From NCBI GenBank assembly GCA_001510575.1, contig LNGK01000011.1, positions 1 to 64,000 of the forward strand: 64,000 nucleotides of DNA. The letters are read 5' to 3'. This stretch comes from Knoxdaviesia capensis (taxonomy: Eukaryota; Ascomycota; Sordariomycetes; Microascales; Gondwanamycetaceae). The notes under the pieces were generated by a model, which saw nothing but the letters and a program-made list of their open reading frames with translations, searched no databases and was not told where the DNA came from. Below, piece after piece: positions 45,803 to 57,517 of the stretch. Positions within the stretch are counted from its first letter, which is position 1. Each line of letters opens with the position of its first letter. The position numbers and the translations under genes were made by a program.

Positions 45803-47779
45803 ATGGCAGGAACTAATTCTCTACACAATTTAACAACTCTGATCAAACGGTTTGTTGCCTGTCGCTTTCTGCCTCCTTTTTCCATGTTGCCGAGATCATC
45901 TTCTGTTATCTCTGGAAGATATAAAATATATATCTTTTTTTCTTCTAGTATCTAACCGTTCTCTTTCTGTGCCACTGCAGTCTCGAGGCTGCAACGGCAA
46001 GACTAGAAGACATTGCCGAAGCCACCATCGACCTTCCTCGCGCCATCTCCGCCCCGGCCGCTCAACCGCCGTATCCGGCTCCGCCCGCCCCAGCACCACA
46101 GGCCCCGCTCCCTCCCGTTCCCGTGGCCGCCCAACAAGCTGCCGCCGCCGGTCCCGCCCCGAAGCCGGTCGAAGAGCCGCTTCCCGAGTCTATTGAGGAC
46201 TTCGACCGCTTCATCGAGTCCTCCGTCGGTAAATATGTCGAGCTCAGCAACAAGCTCGGCGGCCTGGTCGCAAAGCAGGCGTCGCTGGTGCTTCTTGGAT
46301 TCAAGGAACAGCGCAAGTTCCTGCTGATCACCACCAAGGCCAAGAAGCCCAATGTCAAGGGCCCTGAACTGCCCATCTACCAGGAAATCCTCAATCCCAC
46401 CAACGAGGCTCTGATGGCTGTCGGCAGCATCAAGGAGAAGGAGAAGCGGGATTCTCCCATTATCAACCACCTTTCGGCTGTGGCTGAGGGAATCATGGTT
46501 CTTGCCTGGGTTACCATCGAGAACCGCCCCTACAAGCATGTGGAGGAGTCGCTGGGATCGGCTCAGTTCTTTGGAAACCGCGTTCTGACTGAGGCTAAGG
46601 ACAAGTGAGTTCTCATTTTTTCTTCTTCTTTTTTTACGACCCTCCATTCCCCTTTGGAATCAACCTGCGGCGCAAGTTGCTCAAGGAAGCGGGCCGGTCT
46701 CGTCATCATGTATCCCAGCACTAACGGTTTCTTCTTGTCTGCTGCCTAGGGATCCCCAACAAGTCGAATGGATTCGATCCTTCTACCAAGTCTTCAAGGA
46801 CCTCGCCGACTACGTGAAGCAATACTACTCGAACGGGCTTCCATGGAACCCAACCGGAAAGCCGGCCCAAGAAGTCCTCAAGGCTCTCGCCAGGGCTCCT
46901 GCCGCTCCGGCCGCTGCTGGTGGCCCCCCGCCCCCGCCCCCGCCTCCTGGCCCGCCACCGGTTCTTAAGATCAAAGAAGAGCCTGCTGCCCCCGCTGCCG
47001 CTGGCAGCGGCCTTGGTGCTGTCTTCTCAGAGTTGAACAAGGGCGAGGCTGTGACCAAGGGTCTGCGCAAGGTCGACAAGTCGGAGATGACCCACAAGAA
47101 CCCGTCTCTGCGCGCCGGATCGACCGTGCCCGATGGCGAGTCTTCGGTGCGTGGAAAGAGCCCGGCTCCGGGTAAGAAGCCGAAGCCGGAGAGCATGCGC
47201 GTCAAGAAGCCCCCGAAGCTGGAGCTGGACGGAAACAAGTGGGTTGTTGTAAGTTTTTCTACGCCCTCCCATGTACTCTCTGCTACTAAACTGCATCCAT
47301 TGCTTACCATCCATCCCATCTCTCTTTTGCTGCAGGAGAACTATGAGAAGGAATCGCAGCCGATCGAGATTGACGCCACCATCTCGCAATCAGTCCTAAT
47401 CAGCAAATGCAACCATACCACTATCATCATCAAGGGCAAGGCCAACGCTGTCACCATCGAGAACACCTCGCGGCTGTCCCTGGTCGTTGACAGCTTGGTG
47501 TCCACTGTCGACGTGGTCAAGTCGTCTAATTTTGCGCTACAGGTGCTAGGTGTTATCCCCACCGTGCTGATGGACCAGATTGACGGTGCGCAGATCTACT
47601 TCAGCAAGGAAAGCACCGCCACCAAGGTCTTCACCAGCAAGTCGGCTAGCATCAACCTGAACGTCATCTCCACCGATGACGGCGACTACAAGGAGGTGCC
47701 GCTGCCTTCGCAGATTTGCTCCTACTACGACGAGGCCAAGGGCGAGATGGTCAACGAGATTGTCGACCATGCTGGTTAA
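45803..47779 (+). CDS. srv2: Adenylyl cyclase-associated protein (CAP/Srv2)
   Basis: CAP recycles cofilin-bound actin monomers and links Ras/cAMP signalling to the actin skeleton. Proposed exons are 45803-45849, 45981-46604, 46750-47248 and 47336-47779, giving 537 aa. The N-terminal oligomerisation motif (LIKRLEAATARLEDIA) is followed by a Pro/Ala-rich linker, the helical-folded domain (ESIEDFDRFIESSVGKYVEL, then AWVTIENRPYKHVEES), a polyproline stretch of eight prolines near residue 285, a WH2-like Lys-rich segment with KNPSLRAG, and the C-terminal beta-helix CARP domain (KWVVENYE, ISKCNHTTIIIKGKANAVTIENT). The first intron has a GTTTGT donor. All phases agree. The gene is divergent from the PfkB-like gene. 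Confidence 0.92.
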
Positions 47780-48231
47780 GCAGAAAGCTCGCCCTCTCTT
47801 CCTCCCGCTCGCAATCCTCCCCTGTACTCACCCCCAGTTCTATCCTCCCTCCTAGCTGTTTCTTCCTGTTTCTTCCTGTCTTTGTATGAACATGTATGTG
47901 TGGATGGGAACTAGTTGTATGTACATACTCGAGCTCGGTGTTGTTCGTCTTCTCTGTTTCTGTCCCTGAGAGTTGTCCTCTTCCGTATATTTTTTTGCCT
48001 TGATATTTCTTCTCTTCTGCTGTGTTTTTTTCTCTCTCTTGTGCATGCTTGAATATAGCCCAACCTCGTCTGATTATGCTGGACGGAGCTGGGCGTGGCT
48101 TTCCTCTCTCTCTCATCGTTTGGTGCATTCCAGTTCTGGATATCAACATCTTATTACTTTCTTGTTTTGGAGCACGCTGGATTGCACTTCCCCTAGAAAT
48201 ATTTCTTTTTGAGTATTTATTTCCTCTCTCG

Positions 48232-48271
<40 letters not shown>

Positions 48272-49127
48272 CTTNNNNNNNNNNNNNNNNNNNNNNNNNN
48301 NNNNNNNNNNNNNNNNNNNNNNNNNNNNNNNNNNNNNNNNNNNNNNNNNNNNNNNNNNNNNNNNNNNNNNNNNNNNNNNNNNNNNNNNNNNNNNNNNNNN
48401 NCCCCCCCCCCCCAAAAAAAAAAAATCTGAAGCTGGGAGTGGTTGGTAATTTGTGGGTGGGGTGTGAAAGCACCGAGGAACCAACAGTATTTAGTTCCAC
48501 CACCCAGTTGAAACGCCACCTCGGCTTGTGGCCAAAGTGGAAACCGAGACACTGGGTGCAGCACGATACTTGTATCCAACAGTAATGCCCCACAGAGTGC
48601 TTTTCACAATTCAGGCATAAAATGAACTGCCATGTTCTCTGGTTGTACGACCTGTTTTATTGGTGTGCAGACTTATCTGTTCTATGTAATTGCGTATTTC
48701 CAGAAATGCTATATGAGGAGAAGAGGTGCACCTGCATCTACACAAGCCTATTTTCAAACACAAGAACGATTTTCAACCAAAAAAAAAAAAGGAAGACATA
48801 ATTCTAGAAAGAAAAAATCCAGGCATTGATATAGCATTTGCACCACTCCATATCATTCATGTTGGAAGCCGTTGATAAAAGATCACAGGCAAAATAAAGA
48901 CTTCCTAAATCAGAACCCCTATCACCGAAAAAGACAAAAAAAGACAACAGGAAAAAGGGCAGAGAGACATCTATTCAATGCTTTGCTAGATAAAACACAG
49001 TATCTCCCACATGGTGCAGCGAGATTATAGTAGTAGTGGCCGGAAGTGAAGAGTCCAAAGGGAGAAATATATATCGTATAATGGGGTGAGGAGGAGTCAG
49101 ACCGAGGCTTGCAGACGGGGAAGCAGT
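47780..49127. other. Convergent 3' region of srv2 and acuJ with assembly gap
   Basis: About 1.35 kb without a supported gene. It contains CT-rich 3' flank sequence, a long T-run (about 48234-48271), 127 N bases, then C12 and A12 (48402-48425). Translations across the Ns are artefacts. A gene wholly lost in the gap cannot be excluded, since the N count need not equal the true length. Confidence 0.6.
48275..48401. other. Assembly gap (127 N)
   Basis: A run of N flanked by a poly-T tract on the left and poly-C/poly-A on the right. The homopolymers probably stopped the assembly. Confidence 0.99.
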
Positions 49128-51682
49128 TTATAGCTTGGCCTTGGGGGCCTCGATGGTGGGCAGAAGCAGGTCGCGCATATCCTCAGCGGCCTCGTTGAGG
49201 TAGAAGCTCAACTTGTCGCTACCAAGACCCTTAGAAACAATGTTGAAGTTCAGACTGTTTTCGTTAATCATATAAGCAACACCGAAGCCGTCGTCAATAA
49301 CCTGGCTCCATCCGTAGCCGTTGAAGTACTCGGAGCTGAGCTGAGAAGTCGACAGGAACCACGAGCTGGAGTACTTGAAGGCCGGGTCCTTGTAGATGGC
49401 CGGGACCTCCTCGTTCGACTCGAGAAGCAACTTGAGGCCAAGGAGGTGGCGATCCACACCCTTACCGTCCGAAGCGGCGGTGATGTACTCCAAGTGCGAG
49501 GCAATGGCATCACGGAAGAGCTTGACCTTGGTCTCGGGAGCAACAGAGGTATCCGCCATCGAGCGGCACCAGGCCACCGAGGCCTCCGACACGGTACGGC
49601 AAGTCTCGGTGCGGCCGAGCTGGAAGCGGCGGGTGGCGGCCGACTCGTAGGTGGGGCGGTTCTTTCCGTACATCTTGAAGTAAGCGAGCTGAATAATCAT
49701 CTGGACATAGGCGTCGGGCGACGTCTTAAACTTCTTGATCAGTCCCTTGCCGTAGCCCTGGTAAGCCTGGACAGCCAGCTGGTGCTTGCTAATGACGTCG
49801 TTGAAGTCCTTGGTGGCACGGTCGATCTCGGCCTGGACCTCGGGGGTGATGGTGAACTTGAGAAGCTTGGGATCGGGGAGGTTGGAGCGCACGGTCGGGT
49901 CGGACAGATCGATCTTGTTGTTGAAGATCAGGTCGTTGACGTAGTCGTTCAGGCGGTGAGTCGGGGTTCCGTCCATCATCGAGTGCTCGCCCATGAAGCC
50001 CGAAGTGCCGTTGTCGTTGATGATGAACTGGCATGGCTTGTCAAACCAGCGGTTCTTGCCATCACCGTGCCAGTACTGGTGGGCACGCTCCTCGAGAGTC
50101 ACGGGGGTAGCGTCATCGAGGCACACGACGAAGGAGGCGGCCTCGATGGCCTCAAGAGAGGCGGCGTTGACGGGGTCGGCCTTGACCAGGACATCGCGGG
50201 CATCGGCCCAGATGTCGCGGTTCTCGGTGGTGAGGGCACCGACAGCGGGGACAGGGGTGGCGACTTCGTAGATGCGGCGGAACTGCTGCTCGAGCTCGGA
50301 AGTGTTGAGCTGCTTGCCGTCGATCTCGTGCATGACCTTGTAGAACTGGTTCTTGCGAATAACCACAATGTGCTTGTTCTCGGCGGCGGAAAACTTGACG
50401 GGGTAGTCGGCGGGGCGGGCAGCGACGCGGCTGGCGTTGAACATCCACTTGTAGCTGTCCATGCAAATGGGCAACTTCTTCATGTATTCGGGTTCTAGAG
50501 TGCCACTGTCGACCTGGACCTTGAAGTCGAGCACGGCGGTAGTGATGGCAGCGGCACGCTTGGAGGGATCCCGGCGGCGGCGGTCATCCCGGTGGGAGTA
50601 GAAGTAGCTGACGTAGGGAACGACGGGGTCACGGTACGAGAGGTAGGCATAGTCGTTCCACCACTCCGACAACCAGTTCTTCTGCTTGGGATCTTCACGG
50701 CGGGCAACCAGCTTCTTCTGAAGCTTCTCGCCTACACCACCAGGGCGGACGAAATCGGCGACAGCAGCGGTGCTAGCTTCGAGCTCCGACGGAGAGAGAA
50801 TGGCCTTCAGTGACTTGACATAGCGGGTCGCGGTCTCTTCCAGAGTGGGCACGGGGAGACGGGGAAGCGACTCCTGAAAACGGAGAGTCTTGCCCTTGGA
50901 AAAGTCCTCGACGTAGCCTGGGGGGAAAGAGGGCGCCATTGTTAGCAAGAGACACAAAAGGCAAGCTTGGGAAGGAGGAGCGGGCTGTTGCAGGATTGCG
51001 CCAAAGAAAACGAGGGAGAGAGAAGAAAAAGAAGAAAAGGTAGTTCCACAACATCCAAGACCACCTTCACTAATGTCAAGACCTATTCACACTTTCACTC
51101 AAAAATGTGAAGTACTGTCGATTGTTCCCTCTTTTTTATCCGCTTGTATCCGTTGTCACGGGGTTTGCGACACAGCCAATCTCGCTCGGCACATGTGAGA
51201 GCGTGTGTGAGAGCGTTGCGACAGAAAAAAAAAACCGGTCGCGTTGGTGAACGTCTGGATGCATGTGACAGTGATGACGCAGGGGGGATGAACTTGGATG
51301 GGTAGGCACAAATGGACGAATCAGGCCTTACCGTCAGGGAGGGAGCTGTTGTTTCTTCTGGTTGGAGGGGCCATGGTAAACGAAGAAGCTAGAGACTAAA
51401 AATTGGCAGCAAAAGAGAAATTGTCATGCGGTTAGCACTAGGTGAAAGTCGGAGCAGGGAGAATGAATAGAATACGGTGATAATAATCCTGAAGCAGCAG
51501 AGATGGATAGGAGAGACGAAGTGAAGAAATATAGCGATACGGGCAAGTCAAGATGGAAAAGGGAGATGGGAGAGGGGACAGGAAAGTTTACATACATAAG
51601 AAGTTGGTAGTATCCTTGTGGAAGAGGAGCGAACCGAGGTTCTCAGAGCTGTGAAAGAAGACGCGCGCAGAGCTGCCAACAT
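49128..51682 (-). CDS. acuJ: Carnitine O-acetyltransferase, dual mitochondrial/peroxisomal type
   Basis: Transfers acetyl groups between CoA and carnitine so that acetyl units can cross organelle membranes. Proposed exons (minus strand) are 51682-51596, 51395-51332 and 50917-49128, giving 646 aa from the first ATG. Exon 1 encodes an Arg/Ser/Ala-rich, acid-free leader (MLAALRASSFTALRTSVRSS), a likely mitochondrial presequence. The protein ends AKL, a peroxisomal PTS1. Choline/carnitine acyltransferase blocks are clear: LPRLPVPTLEETATRYV, WWNDYAYLSYRDPVVPYVSY and the catalytic His in GEHSMMDG (His 362). Two further in-frame ATGs (51374 in exon 2; 50939 just inside intron 2) would give forms without the leader. 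This fits the A. nidulans AcuJ enzyme rather than cytosolic FacC. Confidence 0.88.
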
Positions 51683-54518
51683 TGCCGCGAAAAAAAATCG
51701 GGAAGAGCGCGGCAAACGAAGTGAGGAGGTGAGGGGGGAGAAGAGAGTGGAAGAAGGAGCGAAATAAGAAGACGAGAGAGAAGAGAAGAGGAAGGAAGTG
51801 ATGATGGAAGTGTAAGGGGAAGAAGAAGGGAGCCGGAGATAAAATAAGAGAGAGAGGCGAGGATGGAAGACGAGAGTCGATGGGAATGTGCCGAGGGCTG
51901 TGGATAGCAACGACCAGACCAAAGCCGCGGGCTTGTGGGATTTCTAGAGGGCAGATGAATGGAACCGGACTGTCGGGGGACCGAAGGCTTCTAAGGTGCC
52001 CCTCTAACGCAGCCTCCTCGGCAGGGCTAGAAGCAAGCTGGTCAGCTGGAATAGCAGCGCTTCGTAGTGGCCGCGACACGGGTAATTTTGAAGGTATGGT
52101 AGTATTCGTTTTTACGGGCTGAGTGGAGGCAAGCGGACGAAACGGCTCAAACGGTGGCCAAAGCTGTCTTTCAGTAGGCGGGTATTATAGCCTAGTTCGT
52201 TGGGTTTTAGTGCAGAGCGGGAGAGGCACAGAGGGAGGAGATTTTGTGGCTTTGAGATTGGGAAGATCTTAACAGGGAGCGGCCGAGCACATGCAAACTG
52301 GATTCCTAAATACCCGTGAAAAGTTAGCAGGAAGATTCCAATGGATGTCAAGGTAGTGAACCACCAGAGTTGAAGGATTTCTTTAGACAGACGACAGGCA
52401 ACTCTGAAAGTTGGGGTTCTGTCTGCCGTGTTTGGAGTAGGGGAGGCTGCATGTCTTTTGGAGACATTCAGCAATATGAACACATACAGATAAGCACCCA
52501 GAGAGGCTATCGGAATATCGACGAGAAAAATAAAGGATGAAGCTATTCACAGAGCAATTCGACCAGCTAAGACCGGATTGGGAGAAGATGACGGAAAAGA
52601 GAAAAGAAAGGAGAGTTGGACATAACTGCACAAATCACGGGGGCGTTCCTCTTTATAAGGAGGATTCTGCAAACGGCAAGAGGGAGAAAGAGAAAGAATG
52701 AGACGGGAAGCAACGACCAACAGCCACGAATCAGTTGAGGGAGGAGAGACCTGACGGAAAGAAGGAAAGAGGGGAATCTGGGATAAAGTCCCCCTCCAAT
52801 GGCTACGGAAGGCGCAACCGACTCTGGGGTCAGATTTTTGAGGCAAGAGGGCGAACGGAAGCAAGAATCGAAAGCAACGCTACGTATTTCAATTTAACAG
52901 GCCATCGATCGGTGTGCATATAAAACACATGTTCGCTTCAGTCACAGATCCTCCTACCATGTCTATTGTGTATGTGTGGTCCAAGAATGCTTGACGCTAA
53001 AAAGAAAGAAGAAGAAACAAAATACCCACGCACTCTGGACTAAAGGACGGGTTCCCCAATTTCCCCAGAGTGCTCCAGAAGACGCCATTTGCTGTAAAGT
53101 CTGCAGGAAGCTGCACGGACCGGGGAATGGGTTGAGTTCCCTTGGGCCGAGGTCTAAAAATCCCGGAGGCGGCTCGAGAAAAAAATAGTGAGGCCCCAGA
53201 TAAATGGAAATGGGAGCAACTTAGGAGCAAAATACTGGGGAAAAAAAAGAAAAAAAAAAAGGGTGAGGTGTGATCGTCTGACTGGGGAACATGCGTGGGG
53301 TTTCGCCTCTCATACCTATCTATCTTCGCTACATTCAAGAGAGCTGATGGAATAACGCTCAACTCTAGGAGATGTGGCATAAGAGTCTGATGAGCATGAC
53401 AGAGATATCTAGACTGGGATACTGAGCACTCACTAAATGCCTGCCGAACCCTTCTTGTCCTGCTAGGGATACTCCGAGGGAACACTGAACACTTGGAAGC
53501 ACGTCTGTGGTGATAGCTTCGTGCTTTCCTATATGGAGTACGAGTGACGTGATCAGCCGCAGAAAGCCGGGGGGCGAAGCCAAGGAAGGACGAAGCACCC
53601 AGAGGCCAGGGACGATGGTCTGGAGAAAACTTCAGGGCAACATTCCTGGCGAACCTCAGGGTTTGCTCCGCCTTCAGGGCCCACAAGCCAACGCCGGACT
53701 CTTCTAAACTGCATAGTTCACACTATGGAATACCGAGGCTCGTCTCTAGGGTCCCGCCGTTCCTGAGAAGAGCCTCCAGCCGTCCACTAATACTTGTAGG
53801 ACAAGAAAATGGAAATTCCATGGAACCACAGGAAAAGCAGGAATCTCTGGCCTCTTAAGTCTCTCTCAGAATTAGGGTTAAGTTAAAAAATTCAACATTG
53901 AAAATATGTGCGTACTTATATATGCAAGAGGCCAGACTCGAAAAAAAGAAAGAAAAAAAAGTTAGATACACGGGAAACTATGAGCAGAGCAACCATCAAG
54001 AACACGCAAGCGCAAAAGAAAAGAAAGCCTAGGAAGCAAGTCAGAAGAAACACTCCCTCTCGCAAAGGACACCGGTAGTACAGTACATACATCCACTGAA
54101 GAAAACGAGGGAGGACGTGGGACAGAGGACGGAGAAGAAACCTGGAGAAGAAACCGGGGGAAAATCCATGTTCAAGAAGCAGTGTCATCCTGATAAACAC
54201 ACTTCTGCAGAGAATGATACTCGTCCCAGCCACTATTCTCTCTCTCATTCATACAGCCATGGAAACAAAAACCTAACCCAACCCAAGGAACACACGAAAA
54301 GAGAGAAACACACGAATACTAAAGACAAACCCAGAAACGCAAGGACGAGAAGAAGAAAAAAAGGACCAAAGGGGGATACAAGGAAGTAAAGAAGGCAAGT
54401 AAGGACTAGGAGAATAAGAGAAAAAAAAGGCAGATGAAAACCCAACTCCCACTAGCCCTAAGGAAAAAGAAAAGAAACGACCTCGAAACTGAAAAAGAAA
54501 AAACCCCTTGCCCCCAGC
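51683..54518. other. Long intergenic region upstream of acuJ
   Basis: About 2.8 kb. Bases 51715-51875 are almost pure purine on the plus strand, so a pyrimidine tract directly before the acuJ ATG. CCGAGG at 51891-51896 and CCTCGG at 52016-52021 match the core bound by FarA/FarB-type regulators. The rest shows no domain-bearing frame; the longest (52997-53686, minus, 229 codons) has a polyphenylalanine run from a poly-A tract and looks non-coding. The part near 54520 is the 3' flank of rsc8. Confidence 0.5.
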
Positions 54519-56692
54519 TTAACCATCCATGGTCTTGACCGTGCCCTCGTTCGCCAATGGCGCCACCGACGTGGTGGGGACCACGGAGTGCATAGTGAAT
54601 CTATCACCATCACCGACGGCCGCGTCCAGCGCCATCTTGAGCCCAGCATCGCCGCCAATGTTGGCCGCCTGCCGCAGCGAGTCCTGCACATCCTTGATGC
54701 GGCGTTTGAACGCGAGACGATCAAGGAACAGCTGCTGGCGCGCACGCTCTAGCTCGCGTCGCTCGGCTAGCAGCACCGCCTCCATCTCCGAAAAGTACTT
54801 CAGCTTCATCTCTAGCTTCTGCAGCGTCATGTTGGCCGACGCCGACACCAGCCGCGTCATCTCGCGCTCCTCGTAGGACGCCAGACCCGCCGACCGGGAC
54901 CCAATTCCAGCGAGCGGAATCGACGCGAGAGCACTGACACCCTGGGACTTAACCAGAGCCATCGATCCGTTGCTCGAGTCGACATCCATGCTCTCGCTGC
55001 CGGCAAGCGCCTTGCCCTTGGCGTCGTCGCCCTCGGGTCCGTCCAGCTTGCTGCGAAGATTCCGCTTCAGCTGGTCGGCCGACTTACTCGCAGCCAGAGC
55101 CGTGGTGGCCGGATCGGCAAGACTGGCCAGGAAGCCCACCACCGACATCACCGGGTTGTCGGCCTGGTTGAACGGGAGCTGGCCACCACCAATGCCGAGC
55201 ATCGAGATGCCGGCAGGGGGGTTGACGGCAAGCTCAGTGTCCAGATATTTATCCTCGATATCAAGGGCCAGGAACCGGAGAACGCACTCCTCGCGCGAGC
55301 GGGTTCCGACGTGCTCCGCAATCTCACCCCAGTCGTCGTCGAAGCGCTCAAGACCCTCCAGCAGACGCAGAATCTCAGAATCGCTCCAGGGAGCGTCACG
55401 GTCGGGGATGTAGCTGTAGGTGGGGTTCTCGACCCGCACGTATTGCGAGCTGTCGTGGTTTCCAGGGAGACGGTTCTCCAGGAAGCAACTAGGGCACAGG
55501 TTGAGACGGCCCTTGGTGTTGATTTCCGATTGCGCGTTGTGATAGTAGATTCGAGTACAGTCGATGGAGCACTGGTGGCATATCACCTTCTGGATTGGGA
55601 CCTTGCGCACGTCCTCAGACCCAGCAACGCCGTTGGTGGCCGAGGGGGTGTCACCATTCGTCTTCGACTCGGGCTTGGAGATTTTCGTGCCCTTGGCGGA
55701 GGCCTCGTAGATGTTGCGGCCAAGCTCCAAGTTGAGATCGGCCTTGGGGACAGGGGTAGCGGCAGCCTTGGTGTCGGTATCCTTGCTCTTCTTTCCCTCC
55801 TGCACAACCGAATCCGACGCCGGCTGCCACGGCTGGAGACCGCGGGGAGTGTCGGCGATGACGCGGAAATGACCCGTGAAAGGAGGTCCAACATGCGACG
55901 GGCGCTGCTCGGGGTCGACCTGGTAGTTGATCAGACCCCATTGCTCGAGGAATGCGTGGACGCGCATGATGGCGCAAACATCTCCGGCAAGATTGCGACG
56001 GCAAGCCGTGACGGTCAGGTACTCGGCAGGGTTCAACCGATAAGTGTTAATCATAAAGTCGCGGTAGTCCTTGTACACGGCGGGGGTCTTGCTGCGGTTG
56101 CGGTTGTTAAAGAACTCGGCCATGGCCTTCTTCTCAATTTCGTTGACCGATGCCATGTCAAACCATGTGCTGTAGCTAGGAAGCACAATAGCGTGAGTCT
56201 GCGAAATCAAGTGTTCGCGCGCGGCGCCTTCGAGTGCTTCCTTGGTCTTGGTTTCGTCCTCCTTCGATTGATCCTGGTCTTCACCGTCGGCAGTATCCTT
56301 GCCGCCATCAACAGCGCTCTCAAGACCGGCCGCATCGATTCCGCTAGTCGCGTCTCCGGCAGGAGTGTCCGTGTCGGGCTTAATGTCAATATCGCCGGGC
56401 GCCTCGGACATCTGGATATCTGCAGCGGGAAAAGAACAATGCACAGGGGCGGAATTAGAACTTGACTCTCTCAGTATAGAGTATGTGAGCTGTTCCCGTT
56501 GATGGATGAAGACAGAAAACAGAGGAAACACACAAGTTTCCAAATTTGGGCCATGATTAGGAAAAAGAAAAGAAAAGAACCCTTACCTTCAGTATCAGCT
56601 CCTACCACGGGAGGGGTATTGGTCTTGGAGGCAGCGTTGTTGGCAGGCGAGCCTCCAGCTCCAGGAGAAGCAAAAGAGGTTGAGTCCTCCAT
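54519..56692 (-). CDS. rsc8: SWI/SNF-RSC complex subunit, Rsc8/Swi3 (SWIRM-SANT)
   Basis: A scaffold subunit of ATP-dependent chromatin remodellers. Proposed exons are 56692-56587 and 56419-54519, giving 668 aa; the junction is phase 1 with GTAAGG...GCAG borders. After an acidic N-terminus comes the SWIRM domain (about residues 110-200: AIVLPSYSTWFDMASVNEIE, RLNPAEYLTVTACRRNLAGD), then FTGHFRVIADTPRGLQPW. A ZZ-like Cys pattern follows (CHQCSIDCTRIYYHN ... CPSCF), then a SANT domain (APWSDSEILRLLEGLERFDDDWGEIAEHVG, SREECVLRFL), and a long coiled coil near the end (KLEMKLKYFSEMEAVLLAER). Filamentous fungi usually have one such protein shared by SWI/SNF and RSC. The open frame reading into the intron gives a false N-terminus. 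Confidence 0.9.
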
Positions 56693-57517
56693 GTTGATTG
56701 AATGGATGGCCTAATTCGATGGATTGATAAATGGCCACAGTGGAAGGTTAAAGATGAGAAAGCGCAAAGGATTCCCAAGAGTTTAAGGGGCCCCAACCGT
56801 TAACGTGAAATGAAAAGGGAGAGAGGCTTTGGCCCCAAAAGCGAGATGAAAATGAAGGAAATTCAGGCAAGCCACGATTGGTAGTGACCAACAATGAATT
56901 AAAGTGGATGAAAGGTGTAAAGTTCAGGACGTCGTGATAAAGTTGGGGAACCTGGGTTATTTGGAAAACAACCAAGCAGATTTGATTGTGTGGTTGATTA
57001 CAGAAAAAATAAAAAGTGTCGCGTTTGGGAAGGTTTGAATTTTTGGCGCGACCGTAGATGCAGGGGAACCGGGATTTTTTTTTGAGAGCACCAGCCACAC
57101 GCGCCAGCCACATGCGGCGCCACCTCTACAAGACGTGACTATGCACGTGACTTGCCTCTCCAGCAATCCCATCATCCTCGGTCCGACGTCGCTGTCACAT
57201 TTTTGGGAACATTTTTTTTTTGGCTGTCTGACACTTTTCTCGCTTTGCGCCGGATTAAGCTGGTCTCCCCTCCACAATTTCCCTTTGCTTGAGAGAACCT
57301 TGGAACTGCCACAGCTTTCACCACCTCTCCCAATTTTCTCCGACTTTTTTCTTCAGTGGTGTCGTTCACACCCTGGACCGGTTCTATACGTTTATACCAA
57401 CAAACAAGAAGCTGCACCGCACCGACGACTTACAGCTCTGCCGGCTTAGAGAATATAACGAGCGGATACCTTTAACCGAAACCGTCGAACAAAGCAATAT
57501 TCCCGCCGATCTTCACA
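56693..57517. other. Divergent promoter region of rsc8 and the ETF-alpha gene
   Basis: About 825 bases shared by the two divergent genes. It contains CACGTGAC at 57145-57152 (a CACGTG E-box at 57145-57150) and T-runs (57076-57083, 57212-57221). CT-rich sequence precedes the etfA ATG. Open frames crossing it have no domain. Confidence 0.4.

Noticed and set aside
48022..48585. Open frames reading through the N tract (187 aa plus, 280 aa minus)
   Set aside because: They exist only because Ns and homopolymers do not produce stop codons; they are assembly artefacts.
49446..50498. 350-codon frame on the plus strand opposite acuJ
   Set aside because: It is a shadow of a GC-rich, codon-biased gene on the other strand; the product is Gly/Val/Leu-rich with no domain.
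52997..53686. 229-codon open frame on the minus strand in the acuJ-rsc8 intergenic region
   Set aside because: It includes a polyphenylalanine run produced by a poly-A tract, has biased low-complexity composition, no recognisable domain and no clear start context.
55311..56465. 384-codon frame opposite rsc8
   Set aside because: An antisense shadow of a real SWIRM/SANT gene, with no family features.
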